NCBI RefSeq assembly: GCF_006539185.1
Contig: NZ_BJMN01000026.1
Coordinates: forward strand, 62,001-126,000
Source of the DNA: Streptomyces gardneri
Lineage (GTDB): Bacteria > Actinomycetota > Actinomycetes > Streptomycetales > Streptomycetaceae
Direction of reading: 5' to 3'
Length of the DNA: 64,000 nt
Shown: positions 64,000-64,000 of the stretch, in pieces
Position numbering within the stretch: position 1 is the first letter of the stretch
How the letters are laid out: each line of letters begins with the position of its first letter
Made by a program: the position numbers and the translations under genes
The notes under the pieces: generated by a model
Databases searched by the model: none
What the model saw: only the letters and a program-made list of their open reading frames with translations
Told to the model about the DNA's origin: nothing

Positions 64000-64000
64000 C

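Noticed and set aside
1..64000. CRISPR arrays, tRNA genes, insertion sequences, prophage or integrase genes
   Set aside because: None was seen. The tandem repeats found are short, intragenic or paired, not CRISPR-like.

Overview
The window is high-GC actinobacterial chromosome, almost certainly Streptomyces. Codon third positions are strongly GC-biased and GTG starts and 4-bp ATGA/GTGA overlaps are common. Many genes look leaderless, and transcription ends at long perfect GC hairpins without U-tracts. Marker genes are those of the futalosine menaquinone pathway (mqnP, a ubiX-like gene, mqnE) and a fused two-domain FO synthase (fbiC). No tRNA, rRNA, insertion sequence, prophage or CRISPR array was seen.

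Layout. (1) 1-17.8 kb: the 3' end of mqnP, then a 14.5-kb block (a TetR regulator, a translationally coupled surface-polysaccharide operon with three GT2 glycosyltransferases, a flippase and a deacetylase, a divergent GH16/flavoprotein/membrane-protein operon, and an ATP-grasp/phosphotransferase/FemAB-like operon), then the ubiX-like gene, a 44-residue basic ORF, an Lrp regulator and mqnE. The block appears to sit inside the menaquinone cluster. (2) 17.8-26 kb: a GNAT, a small membrane protein, a cysteine-rich leader peptide ahead of a DAACS symporter, a TetR with a long-chain acyl-CoA ligase, and a flavin monooxygenase/PNPOx pair. (3) 25.4-55 kb: islands of acyl-CoA and F420-dependent catabolic genes (two SCP2-type thiolases, an acyl-CoA dehydrogenase, a Ddn-like protein, an enoyl-CoA hydratase, a DUF35 protein, a FadD3-like ligase, two amidohydrolases, two LLM enzymes, an SDR and an ALDH). 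Unrelated genes lie between them: an AfsK-like kinase, a VapBC-like pair, a two-component system, and an AfsR-like SARP with a small NIHVT-repeat protein. (4) 55-64 kb: an APC permease, two AhpD-like proteins around a GNAT, a zinc-ribbon membrane protein, a third LLM enzyme and fbiC.

The most notable observation is one 17-bp inverted repeat, consensus TCTGACG-NNN-CGTCAGA. It occurs eight times, in all five promoter regions of the dispersed catabolic islands (26.6, 36.8, 47.3, 48.8 and 50.5 kb). It ties them into a single candidate regulon for CoA-dependent, F420-assisted breakdown of a carboxylic acid whose identity is not visible. The TetR gene at 28633-29280 is the best local candidate for its regulator. 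A second notable system is the SARP plus repeat protein at 43.5-47.2 kb, which mirrors the AfsR-AfsS arrangement and has an 11-bp direct-repeat box between the two genes.
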